DNA of 64,000 bases from Paraphysomonas bandaiensis (lineage: Eukaryota > Chrysophyceae), in the NCBI GenBank assembly GCA_965644295.1, contig CBFFRP010000235.1:96646-160645 (forward strand), given 5' to 3'. Numbering within the stretch: position 1 is the first letter of the stretch; each line of letters opens with the position of its first letter. The translations under genes were made by a program, and so were the position numbers. This document shows positions 32,501 to 43,710 of this stretch, piece after piece. The notes under the pieces are model-generated. The model searched no databases. It worked only from the letters and a program-made list of their open reading frames with translations, and was not told the origin of the DNA.

Positions 32501-33800
32501 GGTTTGACCGGTGTACAGAAATTTGAGGCGGCGTGGAACATTATCAAGTCTGCTGGTATGCTGATATCTGTATTATGTGTCGCTTTGTGGAGCTCATCAC
32601 TACTAAAATATCATAGTATTTTACTAATACTTGTTGGTATGGCAGACGGAATATTGGTTCCAGGAGGGTTCGGAGTGCGCGGTGTGGAAGGGAAAGTGGC
32701 CGCAGCAACATATGCTAGAACTCACAAGAAACCTTATCTCGGAATATGCCTAGGCATGCAGGTAGCTTGCGTGTACTGTATAGATATATTATTTTGCAGT
32801 CGCGGGGTACTTCTGGTCTTTGCTGCATGCCTTGTTTTGGCTATATTTATATGTACTGCCCCTAATTTTACATATTATATAAATACTTGGTAGGTCATGG
32901 TTATCGAATATGCCCGGCATGTACTTAAACTTCACAAAGCTAATAGTACTGAATTTGATGAGACCACGAAGCACCCCGTCGTGATTTTTATGCCTGAAAT
33001 CAACCCGAAAGTAATGGGTGGTTCAATGCGCTTGGGTGCCCGCCCAACTGTAATTTCCCCCGTATTCCCAGAAATTACACCCGCAGATGACGCCAAAGGC
33101 AATGCTGATAGTGTGAGTAACTCTGAGGACGATACAGCACCCACGCGTACACTGGCGAGTGATATTTATTGTGTTGGAGTCTCACTACCTTCCGAGGACT
33201 CTAATAATTCCGCACACTTCACCCCTCAAGATGTGATGGAGAGACATAGACATCGTTACGAGGTCAACCCAGCTTTTGTCAAAGCTATAGAAAATAGTGG
33301 CTTGGTTTTCTCTGGAATGGATGACAAGCATGAACGTATGGAAATCGCCGAGCTACCAAGGTAGATAATAGTTAAATATGAAGCATCCATGTGATATCTT
33401 TATATTGTAGAGCGAAGCACCCTTTTTATTTTGGAACACAGTTTCATCCTGAGTTCAAGTCGCGCCCTAACCGACCTTCTCCTCCTGTTTATGCTTTCGT
33501 TTCTGTTGCAGCTGGTAATAAAGCTGTTCTGGCATAAAGTTCTTCGTGATTTTTATGTATGGTAAATAGTTTAACCTTTAACGTTATTTCTTAGGTTTGC
33601 CTGATAAATTGACTACGGCTGGAGCATTATGGCAACAGCATGTAGAAGCTTCGCGTATAGCGAAGCTCCAGGCTGCTCCTTCCTCTCCTCCGAAACCTAT
33701 CCCATCCAAAGCATTGCCATCTCCTAACCCAGGTGATCGAAAGCGGGTGGAGCTCAAGAGAAAGTGGTCTATTAGCTCGCTTAGTGAAAATGAAAATTAG
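29561..33800 (+). CDS. CTP synthase, 9 exons
   Basis: Exons are 29561-29631, 29688-29722, 31293-31413, 31552-31762, 31844-32555, 32646-32761, 32894-33360, 33411-33514 and 33595-33800; 680 aa. The enzyme converts UTP to CTP using glutamine and ATP. The synthase domain opens with [17 protein letters not shown] (P-loop) and contains [17 protein letters not shown]. The glutaminase domain has the nucleophile Cys418 in GICLGMQ and the His-Glu pair in QFHPEF. Family length is usually 540-600 aa; the excess is an acidic insert of about 45 residues between MRLGARPT and [11 protein letters not shown], and a Lys/Pro/Ser-rich tail. Intron 2 (29723-31292) is expanded by a minisatellite. The active residues I can see are intact. 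Confidence 0.95.
29800..31040. repeat. Minisatellite in CTP synthase intron 2
   Basis: About 1.2 kb of variant units around GAGATGGTATAGTGGTATATAGT (roughly 23 bp, plus shorter and longer variants), degenerating toward 31040. It accounts for most of the 1,570-bp intron in a gene whose other introns are about 50-140 bp. ORFs rich in [12 protein letters not shown] read from it are artefacts. Confidence 0.95.
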
Positions 33801-35538
33801 AATCGCGTCTAGTCCTATAGTTATAATGAGTCGGTTATGAACTCAGCATTTAGCTCCTACATGAAGCTATGGTACATTGATGCCATGAACATATTAAAAT
33901 TTATTCTGCGCATGCAGGTATACCTTTGAAACCTTTTTGCTTCCTACCTGGCCGTAAAAGTCTAGTGACGGCTCTACTTAAATAATATCAGACTCCACTG
34001 TATATTCTTGCTTTTCCAACTAATGATTTGTACTCATTGCATACTTGCGTACTACCCGCATCATCGCTGCGCAAAAATTAATATCGGTACTACGCGAATA
34101 AGTTGACTTCAAGTCGATTGATTATAGATTATAGCGGTGACAGATGAGCTATATCAACTATCAACATATATCTGGAATCTGGATATTATCATGGTGAAAT
34201 AACTTAGGTAGCTGATATTGAACTCACATAGTAGTAAATGTCTGATTATTAGCAATAGAGGCGTTTAAGAGTCCGAACAAGTATAGCATTGCAATTTCAC
34301 TAACTAGCACCACATAGCTCTGATATCCTACTATTCAGCGCTACGAAAGCTGCTTTGCGTCACCGCAAACATCAAGGTGCAACCACTCTCACATATAGAT
34401 TGTTTTTACTCATTTTCTCTCTTCGATAGTTAAAGAAAAGTTAAGTTGTTAGACTAGATAGATTATTATTGCACTCACCATAGCGTGTCACACGCATAAA
34501 ACCCATCACCAACATAAGTTTAGCAACCACCGATAATGTCCGTATCTTGAATTGTCAAGATACTTTAGTTTCGTAGTTATATAGCCACATATAGTATTTA
34601 GGAAAACATACGTAGTATACAATATACAACACCACACAGTCATATATTATAGTCAACGTCTCTCATCATAGTAGTGAATGTCTTATGTCTTATTAATAGC
34701 TGTTGGCTCTGAATATTAGAATATGGATCTTATTCTAGTATATTCAGTATTATGTCACTTGAAGACAATGTACGAGAATACAGTGAAATATAGTGATGTA
34801 CAAATGCTGTGATGATATTGAGAAACTGAAATAGTTTGATCTTTCAAGATATGTTCAGTAACGAGAGGTTCGCATATGTAGGATATTATGCAGGGATTAT
34901 AATGAGTTAGTGTTGGTTATCACAACTTCGTGTAAACGATATTAATAAATCTATCTAGTCTTACGACAAATTCTCTCTGTGATCTAGTTTAAAATGAGCG
35001 ATTCTCAATACTGAAGAGTCAGTGAATATAACTCTGATATATCCTACTATTTAACACTACGAAAGCAGCTCGTGCGTCACCGCAAGCACCAAGATAACAT
35101 ATACATACAGCTAAACTCAACACTGATAACAGATATTGCTAAATGATTATTTTGTTGTGAAGAGTTAAGATTAATAATTAATAAATATAATACATTCTTG
35201 ATACTACGTTGTCGGCAACAGAGCAAGTTTTAGGTGTACGTGTAGAGTAAAGTTAACTTCAGTGAAGTGTCCAATTCTAACAGACTTAATAAAAACAAAA
35301 GAAAAATTATACTTCAGTTTGGTGTGAAAGGCAATGCAAAATAATATATATTCCAATACATTTCTGTCGTAATATATAGTATGTAGTGGTATTGATAATT
35401 GATAATGTTAAGAACTAGTATGATACACTCACAAGCAGAACATTTTACAAGACTATTAATCTATAAAACAAGGTAGTGAAGTAGGAAGTAAGCTTGTTTT
35501 TATACTATTGCTGTGTGAGTAATAATGCATGTTATAAG
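33801..35538. other. Intergenic with repeat fragments
   Basis: Convergent 3' ends of CTP synthase and the TIR-WD40 gene. It contains R2-family fragments (34240-34390, 35040-35095) and a truncated LTR end (35213-35280). No gene seen. Confidence 0.6.
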
Positions 35539-37541
35539 CTATGAGGACTTAATCAATAGTGGCTCCGACGCTTGTTCTATAATGGTTTGTTCCGGATTTT
35601 CCTTCTTTCGAACAACTACTTCCATACAAGGTGGTCCCCAAACCATCACAGTATAATCGGCAGACCCTGAATACAAAAAACTACCATGCAGTACAAGGCA
35701 AGTAACTGAATCGGAGTGACCAGTCAAACATATTTCTTCTAACATTGTATTCGTATTCCATATGCGAATCGTTTTATCGTCCGATGCGGAATAAACCTTT
35801 TCCTTGTGATACACTACAGCATTTACAGCACCTTCGTGACCTACAAGACACCCCATACATATTCCGAAGTTCCCAAGTTCCCAGCAGCGAACTGTTCCAT
35901 CTAAAGAACCAGAAAAGATTTTATTCACCGCATTTCCTGTGTATTCATCTGATGCCAGACAGATAACCGTATCTGTGTGCCCCTCGCAGACTGCATCTTC
36001 AACAAAATTTAACATGTCCCACGATACCCACACTCGGATGGCATTTCCCACAGTACTGAGACAGAGTTTTCGGCCAATGATGAGCATCGCGTACACGCTA
36101 AATTCTCGTCCAGTCTGGAGCTTTGACACTGTACAGGTTTCTTTGTCCCAAACACAAAAGGACTTGTGATGACCGGTAAATACCGTGTTTTCCGCCACAG
36201 CAATAGTATTAGCCTTGGCATACGGCAATGAAATACAATTTAGTTCAGCTCCCGAAAGCAAGTCCCACACACGAATTTTTTTATCAGAACCCACAGTATA
36301 CAATTTATTTCCATAGACAGCCATACAATTGACAGTTCCCTTGTGCCCCGTCAAAGACTTCTCTACAGAGCGAGTGTCAAGGTTCCATATCCTAATCCTA
36401 TAGTCTGATCCGGCAGTGATAATACCAGACCCAGTTACTGCCATGCACTTAATACCATTGATGTGACCTGTCAAAGTAACAATATGTCGTGCAATGCTAA
36501 GATCTTCATCAATATCTGGTTTGGGTTTTTCAGCTTGCGGTATCACAACCGGGCTACGCTCCTCTATGACATCAGCTTTCACATCACTCAGGGGTTTCTG
36601 AAGAATGCGCATAATACTGCTGTACAACGATTCCACTACTAAACTCTCCTGGTCGTCATCGACGAATGAAACAATTGGCTGCTTGGCGAGATTGTCTCCT
36701 AATAAACGGTACCTGAAAACCACTTCATCAACACATCAACCATACATCTCCTCATATGTCAAACGTACCAGGTTGTGTTATCCTCACAGTCGGGTTCCAT
36801 CACCACACCTACCATCCTCCCATTGCCTTTATTCTTAACAGTATATTGCACATCTAGGCGGCAGCTATCGCGTTCTGTCACTGGCCCTTTACCTCTCACA
36901 CGATCAATGTACCTTCGACTAATACAACATACAAGTACACGACACCGGTCTGGAGGAACAATAGACTTTGAATTTATAGACTGTTTAGTAGATATTGACT
37001 CAGTATTGACAACACATTTCAGTCCACGCTCCTCTAGTCCCTGTTTAATGCGTAACACTCTCGTGTGGTTATCACGATCGAGCTTATCTAATCCCTTCAC
37101 AAACATAACGAATAATATCATATGAAGAACAATTATAATATATATTCTTACCCAATCATGTGACCTGTTAGACAATATATAAGACATATACGTATGTATG
37201 TATATGGGTGTGTGTGTTGTACTTACAGCATCACATCGACTATAGATACATACATATGTATGTATGCATATGGGTGTGTATGTGTGTGTTGTACTTACAG
37301 CATCACATCGACTATAGACACATATGTATATATATGAGGGTGTGTATGTGTGTTGTACTTACAGCATCACATCGACTATGGATGATATCAACTCCATGAA
37401 TTCTAATTTATCCACACAGTCATCTTTTCCAGACATTTTCTCATGTAATCTTTTATTATATGCATCACCAGTCAGACTATGAAAGAGTTCACTATTAACT
37501 CTATCAGGTAAATGTAAAGTTGTTGAAGCACCAGAGCCCAT
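35539..37541 (-). CDS. TIR-like domain fused to a seven-bladed WD40 propeller, 4 exons including a 13-nt micro-exon
   Basis: Exons 37541-37363, 37164-37152 (13 nt), 37094-36769 and 36712-35539 join in phase to 563 aa. The N-terminus MGSGAS fits N-myristoylation; an in-frame ATG three codons earlier (37550) would remove that. Residues about 57-173 form a TIR-like domain: VMLSHDWGLDKLDRDNHTRV, CRVLVCCISRRYIDRV and VGVVMEPDCEDNTTW. The SHDW motif comes from the micro-exon. In the position of the conserved Glu of NADase TIRs (C..E) the sequence reads SCRLDV, so Asp may replace it. Seven WD40 blades follow (about 248-535; e.g. TLTGHINGIKCMAV, SLTGHKGTVNCMAV, CLTGHSDSVTCLVL). Probable role: membrane-tethered signalling or immune-type scaffold (inference). 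Confidence 0.85.
37218..37385 (-). repeat. Three tandem copies of a 5' splice-site segment
   Basis: The 24-bp core ACTTACAGCATCACATCGAC (then TATR) occurs at 37221, 37293 and 37357, at intervals of 72 and 64 bp and separated by TATG/GTGT simple sequence. On the coding strand each copy reads TCGATGTGATGCT followed by GTAAGTAC, the end of exon 1 of the TIR-WD40 gene. Only the copy at 37357 gives an open frame to the next exon; use of the other donors reads into TAG. Confidence 0.75.
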
Positions 37542-38213
37542 GATGATCAAGTTCGTACGTACACGTATGTATGTATGTATGTATGTGTGTATGTATGTGT
37601 GTATGTATAGGTTCGTATATATATATATGGACTTGTGGATTAAGGGGTTATAAATGTAGTAATAAATGCATTATATATCTGATTCATGTAAGTAACATGA
37701 AGGAATGAGCTTGGATTGGTTAATAGGATGAGCTCTATGGCTATATAGAGCAGAGAGAGACTGACTGCTGTGTGTATGTATGTATATGTGTGTGTTGTAA
37801 GACACAGAGGAGATATATGTAACTGTAACCGTATATCAGACACTGAATCATATGTATCGAATCAGTGGAATATAAAGTAATTTGATTGGTTATGTATCGT
37901 ACTCCCGTTAATATCTAAACGACCGTTAAATATATCCGGCAAATAAACTCAGGTTTTGTACACCACTACAGAGTATGAGAAATACAAAACCCCATATTTT
38001 TTACTTTATATCTCAAGTTTTTAGCTCTCGTATAAAAATTATCAACAGAAGTATAGGTATCTTTTACAAGTTCATACTGTATATATCTACATACTAAATA
38101 CTGCAAAATCCCCACTTTTAAGAATATTTGGATCACTATAACAGTAAAAAAAGCGGATTATCTATACACACGACCCTCATAAGTCGCCAATTTTTCGACT
38201 CACTAAAACATGT

Positions 38214-38346
38214 GTATCTCGGCATCCTTTATTTTTGTTCTAATATTGAGACAATAATTATCTGTATTCTAGCAGTACTTGTATGTAAGTAATATAGAAA
38301 ATTTTTATATCAATTTATTCCCGCAAAATAAGATACTGTCTGCCTG
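38214..38346 (+). mobile_element. MITE family copy M4 (degenerate)
   Basis: Starts GTATCTCGGCATCCTTT and ends AGATACTGTCTGCCTGATTA. It has several deletions compared with M1 and M2. Confidence 0.65.
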
Positions 38347-38354
38347 ATTAAGAT

Positions 38355-38506
38355 CGTATCAGCAGTCAGCATCTTATTTTTTCGGCAATAAATTGATATA
38401 AAAATCCTCTATAGTACTGCAATACAACTACGGCTAAAATACACATAATTATTGTCTCAATATTTGAGGCAACTTGGAACAAAAATATACAAAGGATGCC
38501 AATACG
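38355..38506 (-). mobile_element. MITE family copy M5
   Basis: 152 bp from CGTATCAGCAGTCAGCATC to GATGCCAATACG, flanked by AT on both sides. It is inverted relative to M4, which it nearly abuts, and ends 85 bp before the ATG of the orphan gene. Confidence 0.8.
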
Positions 38507-38591
38507 ATCATGAAATGGTGCATTAAGACAAAATCCATGCTGGATACAGTCACAGTTCAACATATTCATACCACCATATCAAATATCACTC

Positions 38592-39386
38592 ATGTCATCC
38601 TTTGATCTTAGACCTAATGCACCATATCAATTTATACAAATCCCAACTAAAATTAATGGAGTGTGGCAATGGGATCATTTACGAGTATCAGAGTCGGATG
38701 AGTTGGGTAAGTTCATCGAACTACTTAATCCTCATAAAGGGTTACTTATACCAATCGGTGGGAAACAAATAACGGATAGAAAATATCGTACAATGATACC
38801 TAATCCTAGTCGATATAACACTGATTATTTAATGAAAGTAAAGGGTGTTCCAATGGATGGAAATCCATCTCATAAACCCGAAGAACCAAATTGTTGGCCA
38901 GCTTCATACTTCAAAGAAGCAGCTCGAGGTACTGACGCACTCTACAATTGTCAGATAGTCCTCCTACGCACTGCACAGTATCCTGATATGCCTGCATATC
39001 CACATATCGAAAGGACTGAATTCATGGCCTTCGCTGAATGGATGGTCGATAGCCCCAGAAATATGAAGGACCAGTGGCAGACTGGATGGCTTGTATACTC
39101 TACTACCCCTCGAACCCGTCGCACTCCACTGAAGAACTATGTACCCAAAGCTTTTGTTCCTGAGAATTTTGGACCTAGTTGGAAAACACACTGGACCGCC
39201 AACTACATCTCCTACGAGACCAAAGAGCTCAACGAGAGGCGTCTTTCCTTAGAGCAAGACTCAGCTCTTTCTGCCCCCTCTCGTAAACGCTACAGACCTC
39301 CACCACCAAATCATACCGGTAAGAGGTTGCGTGTTCGCAATCGTAGGCCCCGTATCAAACTCCGCAGTCGTGCTTACGAGGGTTAA
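38592..39386 (+). CDS. Orphan intronless protein, 264 aa
   Basis: An uninterrupted ORF with coding character and no recognised family. It is globular for residues 1-210, with many aromatic residues and prolines (e.g. NGVWQWDHLRVSESDELGKF, EPNCWPASYFKEAARG, WQTGWLVYSTTPRTRR). It then ends in a strongly basic tail (SRKRYRPPPPNH, KRLRVRNRRPRIKLRSRAYE) that could bind nucleic acid or act as a nuclear signal. No signal peptide or membrane segment. AT-rich codons dominate the first third and GC-richer codons the rest, as in neighbouring genes. A transposon-derived origin is possible but unsupported. Confidence 0.6.
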   Translation: MSSFDLRPNAPYQFIQIPTKINGVWQWDHLRVSESDELGKFIELLNPHKGLLIPIGGKQITDRKYRTMIPNPSRYNTDYLMKVKGVPMDGNPSHKPEEPNCWPASYFKEAARGTDALYNCQIVLLRTAQYPDMPAYPHIERTEFMAFAEWMVDSPRNMKDQWQTGWLVYSTTPRTRRTPLKNYVPKAFVPENFGPSWKTHWTANYISYETKELNERRLSLEQDSALSAPSRKRYRPPPPNHTGKRLRVRNRRPRIKLRSRAYEG

Positions 39387-41395
39387 ACTTAAAACTTGCG
39401 GTCGATGTCTTCGGCATATGTCTCCTGTATATACGGCAGATCTTTAGGACCCTCTTCAATGTGGTGTTCACAGCAGCAGGTAGTCTGGAGGGGAGAGTAG
39501 AGTAGCTCTAGTGCCGGGTCCTCCCACGGTCACGAAGCGGTCTCACTGGTGCAATTTTGCACAGAACTCATAAAAAACAACTTTGATACGCGGACACCTC
39601 ATTCGCCACACAACAATAACTCCCTCAAAAGAAATCTTAACTTCACACAATCGAATGATACAGTAACAAATCCAAGAAACCAATCAAACGAAACGAACTG
39701 ATCCAGAATTAAACAAAACAAGCACTAAACGCCGAAACCATATTTATTCGTTTCTTCATAAAAATTAAACATATACATTTCTGTATTGAACAATATCTTC
39801 TGAAATTTTTACAGTCGAACTTCACCAAATACAATCGATATGAATATCACATGAATTATTGTCAACTGATTTCTCACTCTCAGTATAGCATTAACCTGCT
39901 ACTTTGAATACCTAGAATAAACAAACTCCTCATTAAAAACTGAACTCGACACTAAGTAAAGTAGCATCCACGAGAAACAGAACAACTGCATAGCCACCGA
40001 AGCATCTGCCTCAGCTTCCCGGTGCTTAAAAGTTAAATTTTAAGAAGACTCAAATCTCGGTTTCTCTTTCGCGTTGCTGTCATCACCTCAACAACGGCTC
40101 CCAAAGAAGTCCCTTCTTTACTGATATAAAATTTTCTGCGCTATACTCATTAATCTAGCATATAAATCGTCTGCTCTTAACTTCACCACCCACACTTAAC
40201 AGGTTAAAAACTACTGACACCTCCGGCTGTCGTCCAATAATCCACACTGAGCTTATATTATACATACATAGCAACAATTTTCTGCCATTAGAAACACGAG
40301 GAATACGACCGGTCACTTCTTATTGCCTATATATATGAAACTGGTGCGAAATGACTGCCTCTACTCCTTTATATGTACTGTTTGCATGAATCTTGAAACC
40401 GCGCTCTTCTAGTAGTAGTTACCGGTTCTACTACAGTACAGGCGAAGATCATTAACCCCATACATGAAAATGCACAAATTGATACAATCGCTACATAACC
40501 AACAAGCGCAACTGTAGGAATCACTTACGCGTGCCTTTTTGTTTTATTTGTGCTGCCTCATATCGTTCTACAATATCATATATATCCTCAATATAATACA
40601 ACAATTGCACGCACATTTAGTTCTCCGAGCTGGCATAGCAACAGATCTCTGTATTTGACAACCACTGATACAGCCGAGCACACATAAAAATTTGTTACGT
40701 GGGATCATATATCAATTGTCACCACTTCCGACACTTATAACAGTCACTATACATTCACGAAATGCATACCAAGTCGAATAATTTCTGTATCATATCCTCC
40801 AGTAATAATATAGCTTGCTCGATAGTTGCTCCATATATACACAGCTTTCTCCTCAGCACGACATCTCTATAATATTCATGCATCATGATGATGAGCAAGG
40901 TTGGAGAAGTTCACTGGAGAATTTCGGGTTCGATATCTATTCAAGTACAAGCGTATAGCCGAATTATCCAGTTATACAGTTGAACTCTAGAAATGCTGTC
41001 TTAGTTTTCAATCATTGAATATTTAATATATTATATCAAATTCAGGTTGTTCATCATGCATACATTTTCTATGTTTATGATGCATTTAAGGATTTAAATT
41101 AGAGGTATTTACAACAACTACAATACATCTTCCGAGTCAGTTGAGATCAGACTGATATATATATTATATCGGTAATATATATATGAATAAATGTCATTCC
41201 TGAGGGCCTTTCGTTTGGCCTCTGGGAGTTGTAAGTAGTATATATTATATATATCACTAATCACTAATTGTTGATAATAAGATGCAGTTTCTTCAATTTG
41301 AAGTGGCTTGTTGATTATGGCCAGTAGGAGTTGTATATACGTATATACTGTAAAGTTACATACATTTCATTATGATTATTGTTTTGAAGGGAAAC
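39387..41395. other. 2-kb region without a confident gene
   Basis: Just after the orphan ORF, the minus strand at 39389-39525 keeps an open frame ending HHIEEGPKDLPYIQETYAED, which could be the last exon of an unseen minus-strand gene. I could not extend it. The rest is AT-rich with no repeat that I recognise. Confidence 0.4.
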
Positions 41396-41770
41396 CTAAG
41401 CAGGAGTTGTAAGAATGTGCTCAAGCCAATCTTATTGACAAGGATAAGAGGAACATGCTAAACGGGTTTGATCCTAGTGATACAGTACATGAGGAGCAAG
41501 CCCGTGCTGAAGGTATACTATACGGAATCGATGAGACAGGGTTGAATACCCTGGTGTCACATTAAAGACGACCCTGAGAAGGAGTTACAAGTGAAACCCA
41601 TCTCATTGGTAGGGTTAAGATGACCTTCTTAGAAGGGTATGATCCTTTTATTGACACAGGCCATAAAGAACAGATCATGATGGCTCTTGGCATACTATAT
41701 GGATTAAATGAGCCAGGGCAAGACGCCTTAAGTAATAAAAAGTCATTACCTTTATTGCTACTGCTATAAT
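41396..41770 (+). pseudogene. Two degenerate tandem copies of a coding segment
   Basis: Two stretches about 165 bp apart encode related peptides: LIDKDKRNMLNGFDP with ARAEGILYGIDETGLNTL, and LIGRVKMTFLEGYDP with MMALGILYGLNEPGQDAL. Roughly half of the aligned residues match. Stops and frame shifts lie between and before them (TAA then TGA around 41565-41575). Similar GGAGTTG-containing starts appear at about 41228 and 41330, hinting at further decayed copies. It looks like remains of a tandem-repeat gene; family unknown. Confidence 0.4.
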
Positions 41771-41898
41771 TTAATACAGGATAATCAAATGCAATATATT
41801 CCAACAGTGCCCATATATAAGTACAAGAGAAGCCTGTAAACCTTTAAATCCTACACCATTGTTTATCACATCTTGTGGAAAAAGTGAAAAAGCCGGTG

Positions 41899-43516
41899 TT
41901 ATCTAAACCGTTGGCGCATCCTGTAAGTTACAAGGTATGCAGGGTAGCTTTGATTATGCTCATAAACAACTAGTCCTTGAATTGATTCCAGAACAGGCCC
42001 GCGTACAGACTGGCATCCCTCCTTTGGAACTCTTATACTACTATCTACAGCACTTTTCTGTTCAACTCTACCTTGAGCGACCAACGCCAAAAATATTTGC
42101 CTTTCATTATCTGTGTTCGGGCATTTATACGAGTACCGGTGTGCATAACTGGTATCGCTCGTAAAGTACGACCCTCTGCCATAGTAGTTATGATCACTGG
42201 AGTAACGGAAATCAAAACCATATCTGTTATTTCGCGGTGGACCACTGTTCCAGACCATCTCAGGAGAAGTTACGCTTGTTCCATGCTTTAGAAGGATCTC
42301 ATTCGCATTGCCACCATTCCGACGAGCGATATCTTTGCGCTTTGAATCGTAATGTTTATACAGCTCTACATTTTGAACACGCTCAATGCGCACAATATCT
42401 GCGCTGAAATCAAAGTCATTACTTCCGAAAATTGTGGAAACAGTGATAAACTCCCAGCTACTACGCTCCAGCTCCACTAATGCAGGGTCTGGGATAGCGC
42501 TATCATCACATAACTTCAATCCCCAGGTCTCTGGAAAGAGATTTGCAGTTATTTCTCTTCTCTGCATACAAACACAAATAAACAGGCAGCGTCATAAGAG
42601 CGGTAAACACACACAAACTCAAAACATACAAAAACACATCACATACTCATATACACCAACCATACCAGCAATGCAATCAAACATATCATAGACATAAAAC
42701 ACCATCACACACATACCTCTGCAGCAGCTTCCTCTTCCTGATTCTGCCTCTCCGCCTATAGAATACACATATGATTCCAATGGGCATGTATCTCTAGTCT
42801 ACGAATGATATGAAGGATACAGAACTCATACTAACATGTGCATTTCTGATGAGCTCACGCATCACATCACTTTTGGTCAAGTCAGCAGGGGTCTTTCCGT
42901 ACTGCAAAGAATAACGAACGTAATAAAAATAATGACACAATGCACCCCCGTATAACCATATCGTATTCCACATCATGATGTATGTATGTATGTATGTATG
43001 TATGTATGTATGTATGTATGTATGTATGTATGTATGTATGTATGTATGTATGTATGTATGTATGTATGTATGTATGTATGTATGTATGTATGTATGTATG
43101 TATGTATGTATGTATGTATGTATGTATGTATGTATGTATGTATGTATGTATGTATGTATGTATGTATGTATGTATGTATGTATGTATGTATGTATGTATG
43201 TATGTATGTATGCATGTAGGGGTTACTTACATTGTTTTGTATAGAGATATCTGCTCCTGCTCTTATAAGATACTCAGCTATGTCTATGTGACATTTAATG
43301 GCAGCATTGTGAAGAGCTGTCGAACCTAACTATAAAATATAATCACATATGAGCTTTCATAACACTGTATGTATGTATATGTATTTGTGTGTATGTATAT
43401 GTATGTATGTGTGTGTAGTTTACCCCATCTGTTGTATTGATATCATCACCCTTCTCAACACATCTCTTGACTTCATTAATATCACCTTTACGAGCAGCTG
43501 TAATAATATCATTCAT
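41899..43516 (-). CDS. Ankyrin-PARP-type ADP-ribosyltransferase, 5 exons
   Basis: Exons 43516-43424, 43329-43231, 42901-42836, 42755-42717 and 42561-41899 join in phase to 319 aa. Residues 1-86 hold two or three ankyrin units (MNDIITAARKGDINEVKR, GSTALHNAAIKCHIDIAEYL, YGKTPADLT). A Glu/Gln-rich linker leads to a PARP catalytic domain (about 130-315): RIERVQNVELYKHY, HGT with His192, GRGSYFTSDTSYAHRYS with Tyr231, and YPAYLVTYR. The third triad position aligns with Leu309, giving H-Y-L as in mono-ADP-ribosylating PARPs rather than the H-Y-E of polymer-forming enzymes (family knowledge; alignment by eye). The ankyrin plus PARP order recalls tankyrase but lacks SAM and is far smaller. Intron 2 contains a 235-bp (ATGT)n tract. 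Confidence 0.85.
42976..43214. repeat. (ATGT)n microsatellite within an ankyrin-PARP intron
   Basis: About 239 bp of uninterrupted TATG repeats between exons 2 and 3 of the ankyrin-PARP gene, ending 16 bp before the splice donor at 43230. MYVC/THIH ORFs read from it are artefacts. Confidence 0.97.
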
Positions 43517-43556
43517 CGTTCTATCTGTTAATAGAAGTATAGCGACAAATCTCTAT

Positions 43557-43710
43557 TGTATTGGCATCCTCTGTGTATTTTTTGTTCAAAGATGCCTCTT
43601 ATGTTGAGACAACAATTATATGTATTCCAGCCGTAGTTGTATATCAGTAATGTAGAGTATATTTGCTTCAATTTATTTCCGAAAAATATAAGATGCTGAC
43701 TGCCGATAAG
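43557..43710 (+). mobile_element. MITE family copy M6
   Basis: Starts TGTATTGGCATCCT and ends GATGCTGACTGCCGATAAG. It lies only about 40 bp upstream of the ankyrin-PARP ATG (43516, minus strand), so it must form part of that promoter or 5' UTR. Confidence 0.75.

Larger units (their letters stand above)
37551..38591. promoter_or_regulatory. Divergent region between TIR-WD40 and the orphan ORF, with an inverted MITE pair
   Basis: 1,050 bp of AT-rich sequence. Two MITE copies in opposite orientation (38214-38346 and 38355-38506) lie just before the 38592 start. A TATG simple-sequence run precedes the TIR-WD40 start (37560-37625). Confidence 0.6.
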
